Assembly: GCA_910592005.1 (NCBI GenBank)
Contig: CAJVPP010000114.1
Coordinates: 1 to 47,398 of the forward strand
From: Funneliformis mosseae
Lineage: Eukaryota; Glomeromycota; Glomeromycetes; Glomerales; Glomeraceae
Direction: 5' to 3'
Length of the DNA: 47,398 bases
The translations under genes were made by a program, and so were the position numbers. Shown one piece after another: positions 36,901 through 47,398 of this stretch. The first letter of the stretch is position 1; the number at the start of each line of letters is the position of its first letter. Below the pieces are notes generated by a model, which saw only the letters and a list, made by a program, of their open reading frames with translations, was not told where the DNA came from and did not search any database.

Positions 36901-39551
36901 GTTCTAATTACCATATCCATTGTGTCCGGGAATATGATCCATTATCACAGGTTTCCAGAGGCAAGTTAATCTTAGTTTACCACTATTAGCTTCAGTTACA
37001 TTAAACCAGTCCATTCTTTCCTTCATATTTTCTAAAAATCGATCCAAAGTGGATTCCCATTTGCCAACAATTGGATCAGCGGCCAAATCTCTCCCATCAC
37101 GAACAATTATAGTTATCTTAGCACGGGCTTTATTAGTAATGAACATTTCAACTGGTTCCTATCGCAGGGAATAATATATTAATAAAATATTGCCAAGCTA
37201 TTTTAAATTCCTTAAAATATTTACCTCCCAAACAGGATTGTTTGTCCTCCTTAATGTTTTAGTTTTGAAAACAGGTCTTCCGTTCAAAAGCAATTCTGCA
37301 TATGGGTTGTATTGACCAACTATGGAGCGACCAGGATCAAGATCCTTGGCTTGATGAATATTGAAACGTAAAACTCCAACATCTGTATTATTTTTTTTTA
37401 TTTTTAAAAAAAAAAATTAAAATATCATTCTATTGAAATCACGAAATTTATCATAGTGAAAGCTTATATATACTTGATTCAAGTGGTTCTTCATCGTTGA
37501 TCTCAGCTACAGGATACCAGATTGCGTCGAATTGTATTTCACCATGAGGTTTACCCTCATATAATACAGGAGACGTGCTAAATAGTAATGTTGAGTATCT
37601 AATAAATATTTCAATCAAATAAAAAGAAAGATTATCACAACAAAAGTAATATTACGTATTCTCTTGGTCTGGATTTGTTAATAAAGTTTTTAATTCAAAA
37701 GTAGCTATTCCAAGCGGTTTGTCTTTACTAAGCCCATTAAAATCCCATAATTCCAATCTTAAAACTTCATTCAAGGTTGATAAAATCAAGAAGTGCGTTT
37801 CATTCCAAATAGGATCCACTGAATCTTCAATAACTTTAGTCTTAGCAAGTTCTTGATTTCCATGAATTGCTAATTTAACATAAGGATCAGAAGAACCAAA
37901 TCTATCCGCATTTCTTAATCCTCTTGCACTATGTATGTTAAGTTTGAGAACACCAATTGCAGAATCTAGAATGAAAATATTATAAATAAATGTTTATAAT
38001 AACAAGATCCACATATTATTAACAGTCACCTATTGGGTAACCTCCGATAAGCAATTCTGTATCTAGCGTAAAAACGTTTGGAGCATACATCATTGGGCGA
38101 AGCGTAGCATGAAGTTGATCAAGGATAAAAGGAGACAATCCAGGAAGCTAATTAAAGGAAAATGAAAATTTAGATTTCCTTAAAGTTATTAATAAAAGCA
38201 CGAGAGAAAATTCGTTAAGTCACATTTGCTATATCGAAACCAAATGTCTCTCCACCAATTGGTTTTAAAACGTAATCAAACTTTGGTTCTTCCAAGAAAC
38301 TGATGTCGACTGTTTTCATGTGTGGAAAAGCATTCATCAACTTTAGTTTGACTCTTATAAGTCCAGAAAATGACATATCTTCCAACAAAACGGGAATTCC
38401 TGCGCCAACCATTCCTCTTCCCACTCGGATCGTAAGAACAATTTTAGGATTAACTTTCTTGCTTAGTTGTGCCCTTGTCATATTCACGAGATCGTTTGGA
38501 ATAAAACTGATTCTCCAGTCCATAACCTTGAAGTCAAAACATATAAATTAAAGACTATAATTTTTTTTCGTATAAATTGATATCAGCTCATTTTATTTAT
38601 AATCATCTTAATAACTTACCACCACATCATCATCAGACTTTGGATATGATCTTACAGATTCGATGATGACAGGTTTGGAACCTAACGTAAAAGTTGTCAA
38701 TCGAATCGAATCCAAAAAAGATGGTGTCGAAGCGGCCAATACACCATCAACCGTTTGCACAATAGTTGCCGATAATACAGGTTCATAAATCAGCCAGAAT
38801 CGACGTAAAAATTCGTTAAGCCAATCAGCAGATTCTTCATCAATCTCCAATTTTTCCTTTGAAAGTTCCCGACTAATGTCACTTCTTGCATTACGATAGA
38901 ACCGTTGGACCGAACTTTTAAAATAAGTACCTACATGATATGATATTGAAAATTCAAAGCGAGTTAAATTCGAAAAAAGAATCGATACCTATGAATAATA
39001 CATAAAAGAAAAATCATCTTACCAACAAAAGCACAAATGATGATAACCCAACCAATACCTCCACCAAGAGAGGTGGTTATGTATGTAAAAAATACAGATA
39101 CAAAAACCACGGCAGCATTTATCCATAGTTTTCCAAAATATAAGTCACTCAAAATTTCGTCAAAAAAATCTTTATCCGCATCAGTGGTAATTTCTTGAAC
39201 TCGTTGCCAACCAACACGCGCCCATTCGGGAATTTCAGGAATAGACCCTCCCTCAGAAGGTATACTTCCAGGCAAAGGAGGATTCGATAGTTTTTCAACT
39301 TCTATTTCTCCAGCTGTTTGGTCTGTGCCAATGTCTGTGGCAACCGCTTTTACTGTCGTCGTTCCTCCCACGGTACTACCGAGAGACTTGGCAGCGCCCT
39401 CAGAAGCTTTAAGTGCTTGTTTAGCTTTATCTTGTGGAGAAGCTTCGGCATCAAATGTATATATTTGAGTATCGGCGGTTTCAAGCTCGCGGTTTAATTC
39501 ACTTTGGACAATTTCCTCTTTGACCTTTTCATTTTCCGATTCTTGAGCCAT
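33917..39551 (-). CDS. Tricalbin-like SMP and multi-C2 membrane-contact-site protein
   Basis: Nineteen exons: 39551-39023, 38930-38630, 38526-38224, 38147-38030, 37965-37656, 37577-37474, 37382-37225, 37158-36912, 36831-36760, 36669-36408, 36316-36157, 36037-35897, 35831-35586, 35509-35457, 35377-35265, 35184-34677, 34465-34400, 34330-34243, 34172-33917. All junctions are GT-AG and the sum, 4035 nt, is one open frame of 1344 residues ending TAA. The N-terminus is acidic; a membrane hairpin lies at about 142-176 ('AAVVFVSVFFTYI', 'IGWVIIICAFVG'). An SMP lipid-transfer domain follows (about 200-415, 'SADWLNEFLRRFWLIYEPVL'), then six C2 domains at about 418-520, 555-690, 690-802, 855-984, 984-1100 and 1209-1340. 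C2-1, -3, -5 and -6 keep DPY/DPF and further Asp typical of calcium binding; C2-2 has NPY and C2-4 lacks them. Tricalbins tether ER to plasma membrane and move lipids. It is convergent with the BTB gene and divergent from the FAD oxidase. Confidence 0.93.
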
Positions 39552-40141
39552 TTTTTTTTTTTTTTTTAAAGAAAATTTTTAAAAAAATGACCTATCGTAT
39601 TTAACGCTGTTATCGCGTCACTCAAAACGTGACAAATTCACACGTCAAGCAAAATCAAGTTGTATCATAGCACCGTATTTTTGCGCCCAGATCAAAAACG
39701 CCAAAACCTTTCGAAATTAAAGTTAAACTACATGATCGTCTCGAGGAATATAAATAATTTGGTGAAACTTTGTTATACAGCAGCAAATAACCTTATCGCT
39801 ATTCTTAAAAAAGTAATTTTCTATAATAACACCAAAAAAGTTAAATTCTCACGTGAAATCGTTCTTACAACATCGATGTTTGTTGACCCATTTCTGACTC
39901 CCCTTAGATCTTGTCATCCTTAATTATGGTTTTAATTAAATTTTTGGGTACATTTTATCAATGCCGTTTTTTTTATTTCCTAAAAAAGGTCGTTTCTAAA
40001 GTTTATTAAAACATTAACCAGCCCACCTGCATAAAATAAAACCATAAATAAGCTGTATTAATGTACTTTTCCCTCCTTTTGATCATTAACTTATTATAAA
40101 CTCGTCACGGTTCATCATTTTCAGCCATACCAGTGATCCCT
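39552..40141. promoter_or_regulatory. Shared divergent promoter region with CRE-like motifs
   Basis: 590 bp between the start codons of the tricalbin-like gene (minus) and the FAD oxidase (plus). A cluster at 39615-39647 holds GCGTCA, ACGTGAC and CACGTCA, similar to bZIP/CRE half-sites, and an E-box CACGTG lies at 39850-39855. A T-run (39552-39567) sits directly upstream of the tricalbin ATG. An 87-codon ORF at 39660-39923 has no recognisable motif and is probably chance. Regulatory meaning is inferred from position and motif clustering only. Confidence 0.4.
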
Positions 40142-42107
40142 ATGGGTTCTATAGAGAAGTTTTGGCACATTTTGCTATTATTATGTTTGACGCTTTTTAT
40201 AGGAACGTTTGCGGAGTTTATACCGGGTTCCTATCTAACATTACCAAAATGTATCGAAGCTACCGAGACTACTGCGACTTATCCGAATGATCCTGGATGG
40301 AGAGATGCAAAGGTTGGCGAACGAATTCGGTTAGTGAATTTTTTAATCGTTTTATTCTTTTGTTTTTTGTTTTTTTTTTTAAAAAAAAAAAAATCTTTAA
40401 ACGTATCTAAATATACTATAAAAAATTTTTTTATAAAGATTTCAACGAAAACCTTTGGTAATTACTTATCCAATTAACACAACTCAAGTTCAATGGTTGA
40501 TTCAATGTGCAAATTTATTCAACGTAAAACCGGTTCCCAGAAACGGGGGTCATAGGTAATTAAACGTGAATTCACAAATTTTTTGTAATTAAAGTACTTT
40601 AATTTAATTAATTTCAACCTTTTAGTAATACTGGATCATCATCAAAGGATAATTCATTAGTTATTGATCTAAGTTATATGGATTCAGTTGTTATAAATGC
40701 TGTGGCTCAGACAGCAGTGGTTGGTGGAGGAATTCGACTCGGACCTTTATATATTGAATTGGATAAGGCAGGTTTCACCATAATTTCTGCTACATGTCCG
40801 ACTGTAGGTTTATCAGGAGCTATTTCTTCTGGTGGTTTTGGATTACAATCTCGTAAATATGGTGTTTCGGGAGATTTTGTACTTGAAGCAGAAGTTGTAA
40901 CAGCGGATGGTAGTATATTAATCGCAAATGCCGCATCCTATCCTGATCTATTTTGGGCATTAAGAGGAGGTGGTGGTGGAAAGTTTGGAATTGTTACAAA
41001 CTGGAAATTAAAACTTATTCCCGTATGGCCAAAATTGACTGTATTTAATATAGATTACTCTTATATCGGGTTTCAAGAAGTTTTAACATTATTTTGGAAT
41101 TGGGCTTATGGTTCTATTGAAGATTTATCAGTCGCTTTTGTTTTCTCAAATAAAGAAATTAAAATTCACGGTCACTTTTTGGGTGGACAAAAAGATTTAC
41201 ATAATCTTTTGGATCCAGTTGGATTATTTAAAGTAGCAAATGCTAAATCTAAGAAACATGAAGATTGTACACATTTAGGATCTCGAGCTTATTTCCTTGA
41301 CAAAGATAAAACTTGTGATAAAAGTTATTTATTAAATGTTGGAAATTTTCCGTTAGGTCCAAATTATGGTGAGGATCCATCATTTAAAATTAATGAAATT
41401 TCTCCAGTTACCGAAGGAGTTCTCGCAGGGTATGCACCTGCACCTAAACAACAAAGAGAGATTGTAAAGACGAAATCAATGTTTTTTGCCAAAGTATTGT
41501 CAGTTGAAAATATTACGACTATAATAGAAAGAGCAAAAGCTATGCCAGATGGTGCATATGCTGAATTAACAACTTACGGTGGTATTCTGGAAACTCAACC
41601 TACGGATTTTACGGCTTTTCCTTATAGAAATGGTGTGGCTTATCATATTTTGCTTGAAGTTCCACTAACTGGTAATGATATTACTGATGAACCTGCTTTA
41701 AATTTTATAACTTCATGGGAAGAAACTATTAGACCTTTATCAAATGGTGGAAGTTATGTGGTAAATTTATAAAAAATTTCAATTTAATTTTAATAATCTT
41801 TTAATCAAATTAATCAAATTAATTTCATTTGAAATAGGGATACGAAGATGAAGATTTAGCAAATCCAGAATCATTTTATTTTGGTAAAAATCTTGAAAAA
41901 ATAAAAATTGTTGAATCGAAATATGATCCAAATAATGTTTTAGATGCTGGTCAAAGAGCACCTCCTTTTACAAATGAAAAATGCCCATTTGTTGTAGGAG
42001 GAGATCCACCAGGAAGACGAAGTGCTTGTGTTGGAATGAATGAGTATCTTCATATTTATATTATATATCTTTTGATAATAACTCTTGTTCTTTTAAATAT
42101 TTTGTAA
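40142..42107 (+). CDS. Secreted/anchored berberine bridge enzyme-like FAD oxidoreductase
   Basis: Four exons (40142-40329, 40439-40555, 40626-41760, 41838-42107) with GT-AG junctions give 569 residues, stop TAA at 42105-42107. Residues 1-24 are a signal peptide ('FWHILLLLCLTLFIGTFA'). The FAD-binding PCMH fold has 'PRNGGHS' with His101 (split across the exon 2/3 junction) and 'CPTVGLSGAISSGGFG' with Cys159, the pair that in this family binds FAD bicovalently; then 'YPDLFWALRGGGGGKFGIV'. The BBE C-terminal motif is 'KYDPNNVLDAGQRAP'. These enzymes oxidise sugars or other alcohols with O2, giving H2O2; the substrate here is unknown. Unusually, the last about 20 residues ('HIYIIYLLIITLVLLNIL') are hydrophobic, suggesting a GPI signal or membrane tail. 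ATG 40142 is chosen because it directly precedes the signal peptide. Confidence 0.92.
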
Positions 42108-43400
42108 AACAACCTTTAAAATAGATGTTAAAAATTATTTATTAAAAATTTAGAAATAATTAAAAAGGTACTATTTATTATTTAAAAAATTTGTAGTTTA
42201 CAATTAACATATTTCAAACGGTAATAAATCATTGGTGAAGATATTTATTATCTAAAAGTATATAAGGTAAATTTTCTAAATAAATTTCTTTTAACATTAC
42301 AAAGATTATCGTTATGACTTCTTTGTAATAAATAGAAAAAATTATTTATTCGAATTTTACTTTTGGTTTAGCTAGCAGTTTCTACTAATATTGTAACAAT
42401 CCTAAATAATAAGTAATATTTAAAGTTTGTTTAATAATTTTTCTTATATAACATATTATTTAATATATTTATTTTATAATTATTTTTATTTTTCAAAAGC
42501 AATGATATAATTCAATAATTTTATATTCAATTATATAAAAATATAATATATAATTTTAAATATTTACTAATAAACTAAAATTATAAAATCTTATATTTAA
42601 ATTTTAATATAATATTAAATTTATATAATAAAATAATCTATAGTTTTTTTAATATTTTATAAAGTTTGTAATTAAATCAATATTATTTAAAAGTATTATA
42701 TAATTAAAATTTTTATTAATTCAGAACAAAGTAAAGAATTATATATTTATATCAAAGTGTCCTAATGTCTATCTGCTCAATAATTGAGTCAATGCTAATT
42801 GGCCTGCACAAAGCCTAAATAAAGCAAATAATATAAATTTTTTTAGTTAAGATCATTCCAAACTTAACAATGGTTCCTATTTACTAGTTTTAAATTATTT
42901 TTATTAAATAGACGCTTTGTAGTAGAAAAAAAAAAAACTATCAAAAAAATTTTTTTTGAGTTAATATTAATTCTGAATTTATTTTATAAAAAAAAAAAAA
43001 TATTTAGCTTATAAAGTAAAAAAATTTTTTTTTGTAGTTTCCTCTTTTTTTACTGCAAAATGCTCAAATATTATTAATAAATTAATTTTAAAATAAGTAA
43101 ATATTTAGAATTTATAAAAATTGTTTTTTTAATCTTATAATATATATTAGTTAAATTTTATTATTATTAATTTATATATAAATATTAAAAAAAAATATAA
43201 ACTTATAAATATAAAAAGGTAGCTTTTTAATTGAAAAGAGTTTTTTCAATTATAATCATTAAATTTAATAAACATAAACCTATTTTTATTAATATAATTA
43301 TCTTTATTATTCTTAAAAAGTTTAATTTTAACTTCATTTTACAATTAAAATAATTAATTATATTTCTTGAATTACTTATATTAACAAATATACTGTAGTA
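42108..43400. other. AT-rich intergenic stretch
   Basis: Nothing coding is seen. Homopolymer A/T junctions occur near 42930-42960 and 42990-43035. The left LTR and gag of the Ty3 element should lie about here, but no LTR can be defined because its partner is outside the window. Confidence 0.5.
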
Positions 43401-43404
43401 AAAT

Positions 43405-45420
43405 GCATAATTAAATATAAAATAAATTCAGTTGAAGTAATTTTAAACTCAGAAATCACTACCTGTATTATTTCTACCTCTCTTACTAAAAAGTTAAAAT
43501 TAAAATCTCATAAATCTTCTGATATTATAATTATCATTGTAGATGTTCAACAAAAAAGAGTATTAAGAATAATTACTAATACTTCATTAATTATTTAAGA
43601 TACTTAATTTATAGTCGATCTTTAACTTATCGAATTAGTTCAAGATACTTTACTATTAAGAATTAACTAGTTTAAAACTTTTGATACTAGAATATTCTTT
43701 GATCAAAATAAAATTAGATTAAGAATAAATAACTAATTGTTAAATTGTCTATAAAATATATAGAAGAATATTAACATTTTTTTAGAATTTTATCTAATTT
43801 AATAAATGACAAAATTTTAGAAAAATATGAAAATAAATTTTTAAAAGAAAAAGATCTTTATAGTATTGAATCAGAAAATAATGATATTCTTTTAAATTAT
43901 GATTAAGAAACTGATTCTAATTGCTCTATTAAACAAGATGAATTAGCACAAATCGAATACTCTTATGATTCATATGATGACATCTTTAATATTCAAGAAT
44001 TATATCTAGCTGATGAAGAAACTTCTTTAAAATCTGAATAAAACATATTATTTCATTATTACTTAAAGAAATAATCTTTACAGTAGAATTAATATTAGAT
44101 AAACTTCATATATTATTCATCAAATACCTTTACAATCTGATACTAAACTAATAATTCAATACCCATATTGATTAAATACTATTAAGAAAGAATTTTTTGA
44201 AAAAAAATTGAAAAAATGTTAGAAAAAGATATTATACAATTCTCTAAAAGTTTATAGACCTCTTCTGTCTTATTGTTCTAAAGAAAACTGAAAATTTAAG
44301 AATTTATATTGATTACTGTTCTCTAAATAGTATAACTATTACTGATAGTTATCTTATTTCTTATATACAAAATCAATTAGAAAATTTTTGAACTGTTAAG
44401 TATTTTATAGTTTTAGATCTTACTAGTAGATATTGGCAAGTCAAAATAGACCTAAAAGATAAATAAAAAACTACATTCATTATTTTCTTTGGATTATATA
44501 AATTTATAGTCATACCCTTTAGTTTGAAAAATGCATTAACTACTTTTTAACGTTTAATAAATAAAGTATTATATCAACTTATTGGAAATTTTTTGTGCAA
44601 TATATTTAGATGATATTATAATCTATTTTACTACATTTTAAGATTATTGTAAATACTTATAACTAATAATAAAAAGATTATAAAAAGCGAATCTTAAAAT
44701 CAATTAGAAAAATGTTCTTTTATTTTACACAAATTAGAATATTTAGGATATATTATAGAAAGTAATGGTATCAAATCAGATTTTAAAAAGATACAAATTA
44801 TGAAAAATCTATTTATGCTTAAAATACCAAAGAAAGTTATAATAACTTTAGGATTATTCTTTTATTATAAATACTTATTTAAAACTTTGTAAAAATTGTA
44901 AGACTATTATACAATTTAACCAAAAAGAATAAAGAATAGTATTAGACTAATTAACATCAGGATTTATTTAATACTTTAAAATAAAAATTAATAGAAACCA
45001 CTATCTTAGTTTAACCTAATCTTAGAAAAGTTTTTATATTATAAATAGATACTTCTAATGAAGAATTAGATAATATATATACTCAAAAAGATAATCAATG
45101 TGTAAAATATCCAATTGCTTTTATTAGTCAAAAATTTTTTGATTTAAAATTAAAGTATATTATAATAGAAAAGAAATGTTTAGCCATAAGATAAATAATT
45201 AAACACTTTGATTATTACTTATACTACAAATTATTCAAAGTAATCATTGATCATTTTACTTTTAGATAGTTATTAACTATTAAATATCTTAAAGGATATA
45301 TAGCAAGATAGATCTTATTTTTACAAGGATATGACTTTACAATCAAATACAATGCAAAAGATAAATACTAAAATGCTAATATCTTTTCTAGATTAGTACC
45401 TGTCAATATGATTAAAAATA
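43405..45420 (+). pseudogene. Ty3/gypsy protease, RT and RNase H remnant
   Basis: Protease: at 43446-43454 the catalytic Asp-Ser-Gly position reads Asn-Ser-Glu, followed by 'TTCIISTSLTKKLKLKSHK', so the active-site Asp is gone. RT: 'IIQYPY' with 'LNTIKKEF' (44150-44200), 'TVKYFIVLDLTSRYWQVKI' (44394-44450), a stretch at 44512-44553 where conserved Gly, Pro and Gln codons read Ser, Leu and TAA, and the YLDD box at 44603-44614. RNase H: 'FIIQIDTSNEE'-like text near 45030-45070, 'YPIAFISQKFFDLKLKYII' (near 45110) and 'FKVIIDHFTFRQLL' after stop read-through (near 45235-45275). Frame changes occur near 44215 and elsewhere. Confidence 0.85.
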
Positions 45421-45689
45421 ATAACTCAAATGAAAATATAACTAATATTTCGAGATAGATTCAAGTACATTTGGGTTTATTGTTAGGAAAATCAGGTTCT
45501 GTGAATTTTTTAATAAAATTGAGATTTTTTATTGTATTTTAGTTTTTGATATTATTAGATTAAAATATATTAAGCTCTTAATTTAAGTCAAAAATTTCTC
45601 AGAATCTAATTTTTCTAGAAACCCTCCTATTTTTTAATCCTTATATACTAGAAAATCAAACCAAATGACAATATAACAGATTAACTAAA

Positions 45690-46320
45690 AAATGCAATTA
45701 TAAAAATAATACTTACTTATGTAATAAAACTGATTACTATTCCCATTAGTATTGTAAAAATTGTTTTTATTATACAAACTCTTATAGTAATTATATTTCT
45801 ACTCTAAATAAAAATACTTTATGTAAATGCAATGAAAAATATCAGGATTTTCTAATTATATCATGAAGAAAGTTATTCATTCTCAGAATTAAACAAAAAA
45901 TATATATATTAATGTTTATATAATGATTATTAATAAAAAAGAATATGATTAAAGATAGAATATGTATGATATCTATTTACAAACTGTTAAATTTAAACAA
46001 GTCACTGTCAAATAAATAAGAAATAATGCTTTAATTAAAACTAGATAAAATTATTTTGTCAATTGTACTTTCTGTAAAAAGATTATTACAACTAAATTAG
46101 AACATAATTGTATTATTGAATATGGATTAGGACAAATTCATCCTGAAATGAAACCTAAAAGTTTAATTAAAGAAGTATTTTGAAAAATACCAGAAGCAGT
46201 ACAATAATAAGACAATATCTATTGAATGATATATTACTCTCAAAATGCTGATAAATAGATATAAGAAGAATTAGATAAATTATTTTGATAATTATAATCC
46301 TCTTATTACTCCTTTTACTA
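45690..46320 (+). pseudogene. Cys/His-rich module between RNase H and integrase
   Basis: Two metal-binding-like clusters. The first (45693-45830) has seven or so Cys and one His, including 'YCKNCF' and 'LCKCNEK'. The second has 'NCTFC' (46054-46065) followed by 'EHNC' about 12 residues later, a zinc-finger-like C-x2-C...H-x-C pattern, then 'GLGQIHPEMKPKSLIKEVF'. Seven in-frame stops lie in 46181-46288 without any frame change. This is longer than the usual linker between RNase H and integrase; it may be a lineage-specific addition. Function unknown. Confidence 0.5.
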
Positions 46321-46739
46321 GTCAGATTATAACTTTTAACTTAGATTTTTAATTATATTTATCATAACATATATTTTATTTTTAAACTATTATTATTATT
46401 TAATATTTTATTTATATTTTTAAAAGAGATAACATCCAGTTGAATAGCATCTAGTAAGTAAAAATCTTATATATTTTATTATTATTGAATAAAGTATAAG
46501 TGTAAGTAGTGTAATTTACAGCTTAATTATTTAATATAGATGTATAACAATATTTTGATATCTAACAATATTTAACTTATAATAAATGTTCTAATTATAT
46601 TCAAACTAACAAGAAAAAGAAAAGATTTACAAATATGATGAAATTCTTTATAATTTAAAACTCAAAATTATATTATTTTGATAAAAGAAAGACCTGAATA
46701 ATTATTACAAGTCTTTAAATAACACAAATTGGAACCTAT

Positions 46740-47398
46740 TCTTTATATGATATATAATGATCCAATATCTAGTCATTTGAGATGAAAAATTATGTTTAAT
46801 AAAATTAGAATATAATATTACTAGTTACAAATATATAAAGATATTAAAGAATATGTCAAAACATATGACTTTTATCAACGAAGAAAAGGATTAAGTAAAA
46901 ATAACAAACTACATTCTATATTATTTCATAGCTCTTTCTATCAAATAAGAATTGACTTTATTAGATCTTTACTTGTAATTCCTTAAGAAAATTAATATAT
47001 TATCATAGCTGTTGACATATTCACAAAATGATTAGAAATAAGAGCTACTGCTAATCAAGTTGCTCTCTTCATTTTTAAAGATATTATTTGTAAATATAGA
47101 TATTCTATGAAGATTTATCAGATCAAGGCATTCATTTCAATAATATCATAATAAAAGAATTAATGAAAAATTTAAAATTAAACATCATAACTTTACATCC
47201 TATTATCTGCAAACTAATAAACAAGTTGAAAGATTTAATAAAACTTTAAAAGAATCTTTAGCAAAAATTATAGAAAAATAAACTAAATATAATTTATATA
47301 TAGCTTCTGTATTATTTACATTGATACCATATGAAGTCAATCCTACTGCGTCACAAAAGATTGACGAATGATCAACGTTATTAACATCGTTAACATTT
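46740..47398 (+). pseudogene. Ty3/gypsy integrase, partial, broken
   Basis: The zinc-binding domain ends in 'YDFYQRRKGLSKNNKLHS' (from about 46864), where both Cys of the family CxxC read Tyr (46864-46866 and 46873-46875). The catalytic core shows 'IIIAVDIFTKWLEIRATANQ' after stop read-through (first Asp, near 47010), 'DQGIHFNN' (second Asp, near 47120) and 'QVERFNKTLKESLAKIIEK' (Glu, near 47225). The protein runs off the window. Confidence 0.83.

Larger units (their letters stand above)
43400..47398 (+). mobile_element. Ty3/gypsy LTR retrotransposon, pol region, degenerate, cut by window end
   Basis: The order protease, reverse transcriptase, RNase H, Cys/His-rich segment, integrase is the Ty3/gypsy order. 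Stops and indels are everywhere. No LTR, primer-binding site or gag could be identified; the integrase continues to the window end. Same transition-type damage as the other repeats. Confidence 0.85.

Noticed and set aside
38303..38551. Plus-strand ORF opposite the SMP exon
   Set aside because: Antisense shadow of exon 3 of the tricalbin-like gene.
39660..39923. Plus-strand 87-codon ORF between the divergent genes
   Set aside because: No domain, signal or compositional support; it overlaps the likely promoter region.
40133..40141. Upstream GTG start for the FAD oxidase
   Set aside because: Nuclear fungal genes start at ATG; ATG at 40142 directly precedes a good signal peptide.
42108..43400. 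Left LTR of the Ty3 element
   Set aside because: Expected here, but without the right LTR in the window no boundary or TG...CA ends can be supported.

Overview
The window looks like nuclear DNA of an arbuscular mycorrhizal fungus (Glomeromycotina, Rhizophagus-like). The reasons are very high A+T, short GT-AG introns, a BTB-BACK-TLD protein of the kind hugely expanded in those genomes, and several transposon families whose encoded motifs I recognise from them. The species call is inference; no rRNA, tRNA or barcode was seen.

Layout. 1-2518 is the 5' part of a minus-strand LINE cut by the window edge. 5015-13009 is a complete but inactivated plus-strand LINE with an 18-bp target-site duplication, a 22-A tail, ORF1 (two RRM-like folds, zinc knuckle, coiled coil) and ORF2 (endonuclease, RT, RNase H, zinc finger). 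14869-15281 is a MITE. 15.5-17.3 kb holds an unassigned broken ORF and a PIF1-like helicase tail. 18304-19611 is a delimited Tc1-like element. 19.6-23.3 kb is AT-rich DNA with two AT-rich repeat arrays and a second MITE. 23.3-29.9 kb contains integrase-type (KRBA2/SCAND3-like) fragments on both sides of a minus-strand transposon-like gene of unknown function. 30.19-30.96 kb is a palindromic satellite of about 61-62 bp period.

A compact, intact gene block follows. It has a two-exon BTB-BACK-TLD gene (32040-33565, +), a 19-exon tricalbin-like SMP/C2 gene (33917-39551, -) and a four-exon berberine-bridge-enzyme-like FAD oxidoreductase (40142-42107, +). The first two are tail to tail; the last two are head to head across a 590-bp intergenic region. 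All three reconstructed reading frames close exactly. The window ends in a degenerate Ty3/gypsy pol region (43.4-47.4 kb).

Main observation. In every transposon family here, on both strands, the decay looks like C-to-T and G-to-A transitions: Gln codons become TAA/TAG, Trp becomes TGA/TAG, conserved Pro becomes Leu, and Gly, Cys and catalytic Glu/Asp become Ser, Tyr, Lys and Asn. The plus-strand LINE still has a perfect duplication and a long poly(A), which suggests a fairly recent insertion, yet its ORFs are full of such stops. This resembles repeat-induced point mutation or methylation-driven deamination confined to repeats, while the 32-42 kb gene block is untouched. The three host genes have no evident joint pathway: a presumed adaptor/oxidation-resistance-type protein, an ER-plasma-membrane tether and a secreted or anchored oxidase.
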